Virus record (IMG/VR): IMGVR_UViG_3300005577_000015
Span: 1 to 41,196 of that record
Reading direction: 5' to 3' (one strand)
Source: a virus
DNA: 41,196 nt
Below are positions 29,983 to 36,509 of the stretch, in pieces. The notes under the pieces were generated by a model that saw only the letters and a program-made list of their open reading frames with translations, searched no databases and had not been told where the DNA came from. Position numbers and translations under genes: made by a program. Position 1 is the first letter of the stretch. Each line of letters starts with the position of its first letter.

Positions 29983-30146
29983 GCCGTCCGTCCTTCGAAC
30001 GCCGCGGCACACGCCGTGCACAGCGAGTGACTCACAACCGATTCGCGGCTCAATTCGACGAGACGCGCGCGCGGGACGCACCAGGCGCAGACCTTTATCA
30101 GCCCGGGTGGATCGATCACGGTTTTGGTCGGGGTGCGGTCGCTCAT
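29979..30146 (-). CDS. Zinc-ribbon micro-gene (55 aa)
   Basis: ATG 30146 overlaps the repressor stop as ATGA, and the stop overlaps the next ATG. Two C-x2-C pairs are seen: VCAWCVP (Cys20, Cys23) and LCTACAA (Cys43, Cys46), spaced as in small zinc ribbons. The N-terminal part TPTKTVIDPPGLIKV is not remarkable. It probably folds around one zinc ion and binds a nucleic acid or RNA polymerase; the partner is unknown. Confidence 0.68.
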   Translation of the reverse strand: MSDRTPTKTVIDPPGLIKVCAWCVPRARLVELSRESVVSHSLCTACAAAFEGRTA

Positions 30147-30355
30147 GACGCGATGGCTTCGGACGCCGGGAAAATCTGCGCGACCTTCCGCTTCAGGATC
30201 CGGGCGAGGGCCTTCCGTTCGGCGTCGCTCGGTTCGCGATGCCCGTTGACGATGAAGCTCAATTTGGTGTCGTGCATGTCGATGGCCTTCGCGACCTCGA
30301 CCTGCGACAAGCCGCTTTGGAGGATCGCGATTTTGAGCGCGAGGTTTTTAGGCAT
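30143..30355 (-). CDS. Cro/XRE-type repressor, first gene of the left early operon (70 aa)
   Basis: Residues 5-60 are a classical five-helix HTH: ALKIAILQSGLSQVEVAKAI, then DMHDTKLSFIVNGHREPSDA and ERKALARIL. The size and position at the head of the early operon suit a Cro-like regulator. ATG 30355 is only about nine bases after the predicted transcription start, with no ribosome site, so the mRNA is nearly leaderless. It probably binds the dyads between it and the divergent HTH gene. Confidence 0.82.
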   Translation of the reverse strand: MPKNLALKIAILQSGLSQVEVAKAIDMHDTKLSFIVNGHREPSDAERKALARILKRKVAQIFPASEAIAS

Positions 30356-30370
30356 GCGTTTCTGGGGAGA

Positions 30371-30412
30371 AACATATAGTGATGAACATCATCTGTCAAG
30401 AAGTTCATTCAC
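30371..30412 (-). promoter_or_regulatory. Left early promoter with overlapping dyad operators
   Basis: On the minus strand TTGACA (30399-30394) and TATGTT (30376-30371) are 17 bp apart, a good sigma70 promoter. A large imperfect dyad with arms GTGATGAAC (30379-30387) and GTTCATTCAC (30403-30412) is centred near the -35. GATGA-N3-TCATC (30381-30393) lies in the spacer. Another pair, CATTCA-N8-TGAATG, lies at about 30406-30425. The -35 overlap fits repression by an HTH protein. Confidence 0.75.
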
Positions 30413-30422
30413 TATCTGATGA

Positions 30423-30947
30423 ATGCGAGAAAGCGGTCCGGATTTCTCACGCGGCGGCGCGGTCCCGTTGCTACCGTCGTGCGCGGTGGACACGAATGAG
30501 TCGCTCCGGCAACGCGCGTTGCGCCTGGTCACGTTGGGTTTCAGTCACAAAGTCCTGGCGGGCAAAATGGACATGGCGCCGAGCACCTTTAGTAAGTGGC
30601 TGAATCAGAAAGCGGGGATTGGCCCGGCCTCCGTCACCGCGCTCGACGGCTTCAACGCGTACGTCCAGTACCTCCGCGAGGAGATCGCCGAGATCCAACG
30701 CCCGAGCGACGGCCATCCCCTTGCAGTTTCCGTAGCGCCGCATGCCGAAGCTGATCCCGTTTCCGGCGCGTCGCGTGCGGTTAGTCGCCGTACGGCTCTT
30801 GATCTGCTCCGCCTCGCGGACCAGTCTCAGCGCGCCGGCCGTGTGGACCAACCGGCGACATCCGCCGGAACCGCTCGGGAACATGCTGCAGCGCCTCGCG
30901 CTCCAAAATCCCGCCGCCGTGGTCCTCCTGGAAAGCGTCGTCGCTGA
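30423..30947 (+). CDS. Divergent HTH protein, candidate immunity repressor (174 aa, 3' end doubtful)
   Basis: The helix-turn-helix is in residues 25-85: ESLRQRALRLVTLGFSHKVL, then AGKMDMAPSTFSKWLNQKAG and ALDGFNAYVQYLREEIAEI. It is transcribed away from the Cro-like gene across a shared control region, as repressor genes often are. ATG 30423 has no ribosome site; GTG 30486 is an alternative start just before the HTH. After residue 105 the sequence becomes Arg/Ala/Pro-rich and looks out of frame, overlapping 205 bases of the next gene. A lost stop or frameshift is possible. Confidence 0.6.
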   Translation: MRESGPDFSRGGAVPLLPSCAVDTNESLRQRALRLVTLGFSHKVLAGKMDMAPSTFSKWLNQKAGIGPASVTALDGFNAYVQYLREEIAEIQRPSDGHPLAVSVAPHAEADPVSGASRAVSRRTALDLLRLADQSQRAGRVDQPATSAGTAREHAAAPRAPKSRRRGPPGKRRR

Positions 30948-30984
30948 CATGCTCGCGCTGATTGAGCAGGGATCACAGTTCTGA
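30742..30984 (+). CDS. Small protein upstream of the integrase (80 aa)
   Basis: The frame begins MPKLIPFPARRVRLVAVRLL. After a Pro-rich middle it ends with a good helix, EPLGNMLQRLALQNPAAVVL then LESVVADMLALIEQ, ahead of GSQF. This C-terminal helix looks like real coding sequence, unlike the frame of the HTH gene it overlaps. It stops 29 bases before the integrase start. A role with the integrase or repressor is possible by position only. Confidence 0.6.
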   Translation: MPKLIPFPARRVRLVAVRLLICSASRTSLSAPAVWTNRRHPPEPLGNMLQRLALQNPAAVVLLESVVADMLALIEQGSQF

Positions 30985-31013
30985 CCTGACACTCTTTCGC
31001 GCGCTGACACTTC

Positions 31014-32062
31014 GTGGCTGACAGAAAACGGCAGTTCGGCATCGTCCGCACGTCTCGCGACGGGACCTGGGTCGGCTATCGGGCCTTCGTCCGGATCGCG
31101 CCCGGCCCGGGTGGCCTCAAGAGCAAACGCTATCCCCGGACTGCCACGCTCACCGAGATGAAGGCGTGGCGCGAGTCGGTCCGCGTGAGCGCGCGCGAGC
31201 AGCCGAAGCCCGTACCCTCCGCGCGTGGCACGCTCGGCGCCGACATCGATCACTATCTGAAACTCGTCGCCACGATGCCGACCATCAAGGACCGGACGCG
31301 GGATCTGACGGCCTGGAAAGCCGTGCTCGGCATGCGCCCGCGCCCGAAGCTCACCCGCGACGATTACCGGCTCGTGCTCCAGGAGTGGAAGCTGACCGGC
31401 CGCCAGGGGAAACCGTTAGCGGCGTCGACCGTCAATCATCGCCGGACCGCGATGATGCACCTGTACACGACGCTCGACGGCAAGGGCGCGCCGAACCCGT
31501 GGCGCGAGATCAAACCATTCGTCGAGCCGCCCGCCGAACCGCGGGACCTCGGGATTGAGACCGCCCGCGCGATTCTCGCGGCGCTAAAGGTGTCGAAGAC
31601 GCGGGCGCGGATCAACGTGCTCGCGTGGACCGGGTTGCGCGGCAATTCCGAGCTCGGGAAGATGAAACCGGAGTACGTCGACCTGGCGCACGCGGAATGC
31701 TGGGCGCCCACCGGGAAGCAAGGCCAGCCGCGGCTGATCGTGCTCAATGCCGACGGCGTCGAGGCCTGGCGCGAGTTCGCGTACCTGAACGCCTGGGGCA
31801 CCTATTCGAAGGACAGCCTGCGGCGATCGTTCCACCGGGCCGTCGCGATCGTGAACGTGGAGCGCGGCAAGCGCGGCCTGGCCCCCTTGCGCCAGGTCCG
31901 CGTCTACGATCTGCGCCATACGATCGCCACCGCGTTGCGGCGCGCCGGCGCCGACCTCGCAGATATCCAAGCGCACCTCGGCCACACGTCGCCGCGGATG
32001 ACGCAGCGGTACGCGCCGTTCCAATCGGACAAGTTGCGGAAGGCGATCGGGTCGCTGGGGGC

Positions 32063-32078
<16 letters not shown>
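31014..32078 (+). CDS. int: Tyrosine-family phage integrase (354 aa)
   Basis: GTG 31014. Residues 1-65 are an arm-binding-like N-terminus (YRAFVRIAPGPGGLKSKRYP), 75-170 the SAM-like core-binding domain, and 175-354 the catalytic domain. The catalytic set reads Arg209 in AWTGLRGNSELG, Lys235 in PTGKQGQPR, Arg301 in RVYDLRHTIAT, His324 in LGHTSPRMTQRY and the nucleophile Tyr333. The usual His of the H-x-x-R motif is Tyr298 here. It integrates the phage at attP, which lies 85 bp downstream, into a host tRNA-Asp gene. The stop codon is itself part of a palindromic putative arm site. Confidence 0.92.
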
Positions 32079-32290
<212 letters not shown>

Positions 32291-32295
<5 letters not shown>

Positions 32296-32857
32296 GGCAC
32301 GTCGTGTAGACCGACGTCCCCACGAGCTCGGAGGTACACCGCACGGGCGGCCGCGGCAGGACCGGCGGCGCGTCGGGCGTCACCACGGTGACCGCCACGG
32401 GCGGGCGGATCGCACTCAGGGCCGCGATGGCCGTCCGTTCGGACGCGTCTTTGTGACGTTGCGTGATCGCGCGTTCGGCCTGATCGAATCGCGCGAGGTC
32501 CAGCGCGTAGCGCGCATCGGTGTCCAAGCCCGGCACGCCCGACGGCCGGATGAAGGTCAGCGGCTCCTTGTGCGCGCCCGCCTTGCACACGCGCACCGTC
32601 GGGAGCGTGGCTTCGACCCCGCTCACCCAGCGCACGCGGATCGCGTGGGTGTCGACGCACGGCTGGCGCCCGAGCTCCACCTTGATCCGTTGCGGGGTGG
32701 GACCGAACGCGAGTTCGTGCGGATCGACGGGGCCGGGCGAGGTCCAGAAGATCGACGCGCCGGCCGGGTCGCTGGCGATCGTGACCCAGACATCGGCGGC
32801 GGCGACGGGCGCGGCGAGACAGAGACTGCCCGCGAGGACGAACAGCAACGGTTTCAT
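32291..32857 (-). CDS. Exported protein next to attP, candidate lysogenic-conversion gene (188 aa)
   Basis: Residues 1-20 (KPLLFVLAGSLCLAAPVAAA) are a Sec signal peptide. The mature part starts DVWVTIASDPAGASIFWTSP and has strands like a PEGA-type beta domain, with two internal Cys. A helix (TDARYALDLARFDQAERAIT) follows. It ends CTSELVGTSVYTTCR, a C-terminal Cys pair seen in some host envelope proteins. After integration it would be the gene nearest one prophage end. It is probably expressed from the prophage to alter the cell surface (inference). Confidence 0.7.
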
Positions 32858-32900
32858 GACGGGCTTTCAGGCTGGCCGATGGGTGGACGGACGCGGGGTG

Positions 32901-33107
32901 TTAGGCGCGGGCGCGGGTCGTGGGGCGTTTCGTGAGCCGGCGCGCGGCGAGGGACCGGATGGCCTCGAGCACGAACGGATCCGGCTCCGCCCGCCCCTGC
33001 TCCCAGTTCTCGACCGTGCGCCCGGATTTGTGCCAGCGCGCGCCGAAGGTGACGGTGTTTTCCTCGAGCGCCGCGCGGAGCGCGCGGACTTCGTCGGCGA
33101 TCGCCAT
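32901..33107 (-). CDS. XRE-like repressor of the right early promoter (68 aa)
   Basis: This small HTH protein has NTVTFGARWHKSGRTVENWE then QGRAEPDPFVLEAI, with recognition helix and the typical W-E-x-G-R-x-x-P end of the XRE fold. The first HTH helix is short. ATG 33107 coincides with the expected transcription start of its promoter, and no ribosome site precedes it, so the mRNA should be leaderless. It very likely binds the CTACGC-N5-GCGTAG operators on both sides of the region and so represses itself and the recombination operon. Confidence 0.78.
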   Translation of the reverse strand: MAIADEVRALRAALEENTVTFGARWHKSGRTVENWEQGRAEPDPFVLEAIRSLAARRLTKRPTTRARA

Positions 33108-33113
33108 AAGAGG

Positions 33114-33159
33114 ACCCTACGCTCTTTGCGTAGCCATGTCAATGTCGGATTCCCGACAT
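33114..33159 (-). promoter_or_regulatory. Autoregulated promoter of the XRE repressor with operator copy 1
   Basis: On the minus strand TTGACA (33142-33137), a 17-bp spacer and TAGGGT (33119-33114) form the promoter. The palindrome CTACGC-TCTTT-GCGTAG (33117-33133) fills the spacer and reaches the -10. A second palindrome, ATGTCGG-N4-CCGACAT (33142-33159), touches the -35 from upstream and may bind another regulator. Confidence 0.75.
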
Positions 33160-33241
33160 CCCCGACGCGTGGTCTCCGGGTTCGGATGATCCTGATGGTC
33201 AGAGCGCGGGAAAGAATCTTCGTCGGCGTCGTCGTTTGTGG

Positions 33242-33270
33242 TTGACACGCCTACGCAACAAGCGTAGTAT
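33242..33270 (+). promoter_or_regulatory. Right early promoter with operator copy 2
   Basis: TTGACA (33242-33247), a 17-bp spacer and TAGTAT (33265-33270) form the promoter. The palindrome CTACGC-AACAA-GCGTAG at 33251-33267 occupies the spacer and the first part of the -10. It has the same arms as the copy at 33117-33133 and the same distance from TTGACA. It drives the recombination operon, with a leader of about 125 bases. Confidence 0.8.
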
Positions 33271-33276
33271 CTGTAT

Positions 33277-33402
33277 ATCGAAAGCGGCGCTGGCGAGTGT
33301 TACTAGCACCCACCAACGCCTAACCCGCTCACACCTGTTGCATCAGGTTGAACCGGCTGCCGGGATTATATCCGGCGCCCTTCAACCAGGAAGGGTCGCC
33401 CG
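33277..33402 (+). promoter_or_regulatory. Structured 5' leader of the recombination operon
   Basis: Between the promoter and ATG 33403 lie three possible stems. ACCTG with CAGGT is at 33333-33348. GCCGG with CCGGC is at 33359-33376. GGTTGAA (33346-33352) pairs perfectly with TTCAACC (33381-33387). The first and third share bases 33346-33348, so they exclude each other. The ribosome site AGGAAGG begins at 33388, directly after the long stem. It may be a control switch; no known riboswitch class is recognised. Confidence 0.5.
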
Positions 33403-33624
33403 ATGAAGCCCGCACTGCTCGCCCCCGAACTCCTCCCCTACGCCTCCGTCGAGATCGTCCGCGTGGACGGCCGCGTCGAGCTGGTCGTGTCCGCGAAGAG
33501 CACGCCCGCGCCGATCGTCTGCGCCTACTGCCCCACCTTCGATCCGACCGTCGCGCCGGCGCCGGGGACCTCGCACGGGATCTGCCCCGCCTGCATCGTG
33601 ACGTTCGAGAAAGGGGGCCGCTAA
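33403..33624 (+). CDS. Small zinc-ribbon protein (73 aa)
   Basis: The start is ATG 33403 with AGGAAGG nine bases upstream. The first half is a beta hairpin (YASVEIVRVDGRVELVVSAK). The second has C-x2-C pairs in VCAYCPT and GICPACIVTFE, as in zinc ribbons. It is the first gene of the recombination operon and overlaps the next by TAATG. Possibly it binds nucleic acid; no family is known. Confidence 0.72.
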   Translation: MKPALLAPELLPYASVEIVRVDGRVELVVSAKSTPAPIVCAYCPTFDPTVAPAPGTSHGICPACIVTFEKGGR

Positions 33625-33893
33625 TGGGCCGCCGCTTCGTCGACGCGATCTGGATTCGTCAACGCATGGCCCAGAAGGACGCGCGCGTCCAGGCCGCGGC
33701 GCGCACCCAGGCCGCACGCGCGGCGTTTCATCGGCTGCTGACGCACCCGGGCACCGCGGCGCGCCTGGACGCCCTGCTCGCCGACAACGACCGCATCGAC
33801 GCGCAGCTCCGCGAAGACGATCGGCTCGACGATCTGCGCGACGGCGAGGGCTCGTGCTCAGCTAACTGCGGTTTTTGTGGAAGGTGCAGCTGA
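33624..33893 (+). CDS. Small helical protein with Cys-rich end (89 aa)
   Basis: ATG 33624 overlaps the previous stop (TAATG). The sequence is mainly helix (FVDAIWIRQRMAQKDARVQA, then ARAAFHRLLTHPGTAARLDA), then acidic, and it ends SCSANCGFCGRCS with four Cys in 11 residues. The Cys tail may bind metal. The TGA overlaps the erf ATG. Function unknown. Confidence 0.65.
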   Translation: MGRRFVDAIWIRQRMAQKDARVQAAARTQAARAAFHRLLTHPGTAARLDALLADNDRIDAQLREDDRLDDLRDGEGSCSANCGFCGRCS

Positions 33894-34573
33894 TGAAAAC
33901 CTCCGAATCGATCGACAAGATCGCGACCGCCCTCTCGGCCGCGCAAGGCGAGATGGACGGCGCCAAGAAAACCGCGCGCAACCCGTTTTTCGCGAGCCGC
34001 TACGCGGACCTGGCCAGCGTCAAAGAGGCGATTCAGGATCCCTTCGCGAAGCAGGGCCTGAGCTACATCCAGATCCCCACGACGGCCTTCAGCGGCACGC
34101 CCGAGGCCTACGAATGGACCGCTAAGAAATCCGGCGAGGTGCGGCACGGCGTGCGCGTCTTCACCACCGTCGCGGTCCTGACGCGGCTGATGCACACGTC
34201 GGGACAGTGGATCGAAGGCGAGCCCCTCGCGGCGCTCTTGCCGAACGGCGATCCCCAGGCCGTCGGCTCCGCGATCTCCTACCTCAAACGCTACGCGCTG
34301 CAGGCGATCGCCGGCGTGGCCTCCGAAGACGACGACGCCGAAGCCGCGCAAGGCTCCGACCGCCAGTCCGCGCCGGTGCCCTATGCCGAGCTGAAGCACC
34401 CGGACGGCTATCTCGACTGGATCGACAGCTTCCGCGCGACGGCGATGCTCGGGACCGAGGCGCTCGAGCGCGCCTGGAGCGACGCGCCGAAGGCCTTTCA
34501 ACACCATCTGACCACCTACGCCGCCGAGCTGAAGGCGACGCTGAAAGCCATCGCGGCGCGGAAGGTGGCCTAG
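33893..34573 (+). CDS. erf: ERF-family single-strand annealing protein (226 aa)
   Basis: ATG 33893 follows a GGAAGG ribosome site and overlaps the previous TGA (TGATG). The ERF domain fills residues 5-150: SIDKIATALSAAQGEMDGAK, then NPFFASRYADLASVKEAIQD and the core GDPQAVGSAISYLKRYALQA followed by IAGVASEDDDAE, which is the most conserved ERF segment. The family, named after P22 Erf, anneals complementary strands and helps circularise the infecting genome. It works with the exonuclease encoded next. Confidence 0.93.
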   Translation: MKTSESIDKIATALSAAQGEMDGAKKTARNPFFASRYADLASVKEAIQDPFAKQGLSYIQIPTTAFSGTPEAYEWTAKKSGEVRHGVRVFTTVAVLTRLMHTSGQWIEGEPLAALLPNGDPQAVGSAISYLKRYALQAIAGVASEDDDAEAAQGSDRQSAPVPYAELKHPDGYLDWIDSFRATAMLGTEALERAWSDAPKAFQHHLTTYAAELKATLKAIAARKVA

Positions 34574-34574
34574 C

Positions 34575-35255
34575 ATGGCGCTCAGCTTGGTGCCCGTCGG
34601 CCACGCGTTCACGGTGATCGACGCGCCGCAGCGATCGCCGGCGTGGGCGGCGGCGCGGCTCGGGCGGCTCACGAGCTCGCGCGCCAGTGACATGTTGGCG
34701 GTCATCAAATCGGGCGAAGCGGCCGGGCGGCGCAACCTGCGCGTGCAGCTCGCGCTTGAGCGGATCACCGGCCAGGCGCAGGCGCCCACGTTTCAATCCG
34801 CCGCGATGCTGCAGGGGATCGAGCGCGAAGCCGAAGCGGCGGGGCTCTATGAGGCCCTGACCGGCACCCTACTGCGGTCGACGGGCTTTCTGCAGCACGG
34901 CTCGCTGATGGTCGGCGCGTCCTTGGACGGCCACGTCGGCGACTTCGCCGGCGTCGTCGAACTGAAATGCCCGATCGCCGCGACGCATCTCGAATACCTG
35001 ACGACCGGCCAGATCCCCGGCGACTACCGCAAACAAGTCGTGCATCAACTGTTCGTGTCGGGCGCGCGCTGGTGTGATTGGCTGTCCTACTGTCCGGAGT
35101 TTCCGATCGGGCTGCAGGTCAAACTCGTCCGCGTCGAACGGAACGATCAGGAGATCGCGAGCTACGCGTTGGCGGCGGCGTTGTTTCTGAAAGAGGTCGA
35201 CGCGGCCGTCGCGGCGATCACGGGGTTACAGGCGGACGTACGCGAGGTGGCCTAA
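34575..35255 (+). CDS. YqaJ / lambda-exo type recombination exonuclease (226 aa)
   Basis: This PD-(D/E)XK nuclease has the YqaJ order. PAWAAARLGRLTSSRASDM opens it. AMLQGIEREAEAAGLYEALT holds the Glu at about 83. SLMVGASLDGHVGDFAGVVE carries Asp118, followed by Glu129-x-Lys131 (VELKCP). RKQVVHQLFVSGARWCDWLS supplies the later Gln157. It makes 3' single-strand tails for the ERF protein. The gene begins two bases after erf and its stop overlaps the next start. Confidence 0.92.
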   Translation: MALSLVPVGHAFTVIDAPQRSPAWAAARLGRLTSSRASDMLAVIKSGEAAGRRNLRVQLALERITGQAQAPTFQSAAMLQGIEREAEAAGLYEALTGTLLRSTGFLQHGSLMVGASLDGHVGDFAGVVELKCPIAATHLEYLTTGQIPGDYRKQVVHQLFVSGARWCDWLSYCPEFPIGLQVKLVRVERNDQEIASYALAAALFLKEVDAAVAAITGLQADVREVA

Positions 35256-35653
35256 TGCCGATCGACATGACCAGCCCCCAGCTCGCGCACCCAAAAGTCG
35301 GATCCAAGTTGGACCGCGCGATCGCGAACAAAGCCGCGCGCCTGCTCGATGCGAAAAAACTCCGAGAGTGGGCTGCCGCGGTGAAAGAACGCGACTTGTG
35401 GAAAGATCGCAAGACCGGCGTCCGCGTGAGACGCACGCGCGATCTGGATCCGCTCCGGGCCGAAGCGCATCACATCGAATCGAAAGACAACCCCGACACG
35501 CGCTATGACGTGCGCAACGGGATCACGCTCTCGCTGCGCTCACATTTCGAAGTCACCCTCGGGCGGTACCGGATCGAGGGCACCGTGTTCTTCCGAAAGA
35601 ACGGCGCAAGATATATCGACGGCACCTACCCGATCACCTTCGTCCGCACGTAA
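35255..35653 (+). CDS. HNH endonuclease-like protein (132 aa)
   Basis: ATG 35255 overlaps the exonuclease stop (TAATG). The HNH core is in residues 70-100: EAHHIESKDNPDTRYDVRN, then GITLSLRSHFEV, with His72-His73, Asn88 and His97. No zinc-binding Cys pairs are seen. Its place after erf and exo suggests a third recombination enzyme, perhaps acting on branched DNA as NinG/Rap does. A packaging nuclease role is less likely because terminase is far off. Confidence 0.8.
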   Translation: MPIDMTSPQLAHPKVGSKLDRAIANKAARLLDAKKLREWAAAVKERDLWKDRKTGVRVRRTRDLDPLRAEAHHIESKDNPDTRYDVRNGITLSLRSHFEVTLGRYRIEGTVFFRKNGARYIDGTYPITFVRT

Positions 35654-35684
35654 ACCCATCGGTCCGTAGAAAGTCAGTCAGCCC

Positions 35685-36026
35685 ATGAAGTCCGTAATCG
35701 TCCTCGCCCTGCTGGGTGTGTCGGGAATCGTCACCGGCTGCAGCCAGAACCCGCTCGCGCCGTCGGCCGCGCTGGCCTCCACCCAGACCGTCGCGTCGTC
35801 GCAGCCGGTGCAGCCCGCCGGCCTCTGCGGCGACTACCCGTGCGGATCGATCCCGTCGCCCTGTAAAAATGTCGGCTGCGCCCCCGATGCCCCCGTACCC
35901 TGCGTCACGTCGACGTGCGCGCCGCCACCCGAGGATCTGCCCTGCGGCCCGGCCGGGTGTACCGATGATCGCCGCACGCCGGAGGCGCCGCTGCGCCGCG
36001 TGGTCGACCTCCTGCTCGGGCGGTGA
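35685..36026 (+). CDS. Cys-rich lipoprotein (113 aa)
   Basis: Residues 1-18 are a lipoprotein signal (VIVLALLGVSGIVTG, then Cys), with the lipobox VTGC. The mature part is Pro/Cys-rich with about ten more Cys in short loops (CGDYPCGSIPSPCKNVGC). Phage lipoproteins mainly serve in superinfection exclusion or as outer spanins. The Cys-rich loops do not look like a spanin, so exclusion or conversion is favoured. It is the last gene of the operon. Confidence 0.7.
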   Translation: MKSVIVLALLGVSGIVTGCSQNPLAPSAALASTQTVASSQPVQPAGLCGDYPCGSIPSPCKNVGCAPDAPVPCVTSTCAPPPEDLPCGPAGCTDDRRTPEAPLRRVVDLLLGR

Positions 36027-36038
36027 TCGGCGGGGTCG

Positions 36039-36503
36039 TCAGATCGGATCGCGTTCGGTCGCCCAGCGGCGCCAGCTCGTTTGAATGGTGCCGGGTTTGA
36101 GGGCAAACTCGGTCCCGAGGGTCCGCGTCGCCGCCATCAGATCGCCGAAGCCCGCGCCGGCCTCGAACATGCGCGCGACGATCGCCGCTTTCGTGGCGCG
36201 GTCAATCCGGGCATTCGGCTCACTGCGGGGCCGGCCCCGGGGCCAGCCGCCGCGGCGCGGCGCGATCGGGGTCAGGGGCGGGGGCGGCGGCGGGACGGGC
36301 GCCGGGGGCGCCGATGGGGGTGGACGGGACTCGGGCGTCAGGCGGGCGCGGTGCAGGACGGCAATCGCCGCGCGCTGCGCCTGCAGACACGCGTCAATCG
36401 TCGGATGGTAGCCCGCCACGCCGCAGAAGCGGATACAGCGCGGCTGATCCGCGTCGGGCGCGTCGCCCCGGACGCCGGGCCGGGGGCCCGAGGGTTTGAG
36501 CAT
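36039..36503 (-). CDS. Last gene of the late operon, HTH-like C-terminus (154 aa)
   Basis: The start is ATG 36503, and it converges with the lipoprotein gene across 12 bp. A Cys-containing first part (CIRFCGVAGYHPTIDACLQA) precedes a Pro-rich linker with five prolines in a row. The last part is basic and helical, like the recognition end of a DNA-binding domain (DRATKAAIVARMFEAGAGFG, then IQTSWRRWATE). No family is recognised. The Pro-rich middle lowers confidence. Confidence 0.55.
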   Translation of the reverse strand: MLKPSGPRPGVRGDAPDADQPRCIRFCGVAGYHPTIDACLQAQRAAIAVLHRARLTPESRPPPSAPPAPVPPPPPPLTPIAPRRGGWPRGRPRSEPNARIDRATKAAIVARMFEAGAGFGDLMAATRTLGTEFALKPGTIQTSWRRWATERDPI

Positions 36504-36509
36504 CGGCGA

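Noticed and set aside
33277-33402. Known riboswitch class in the leader
   Set aside because: None of the conserved cores I could recall (THF, SAM, glutamine, guanidine types) fits. Only the pairing pattern supports regulation.
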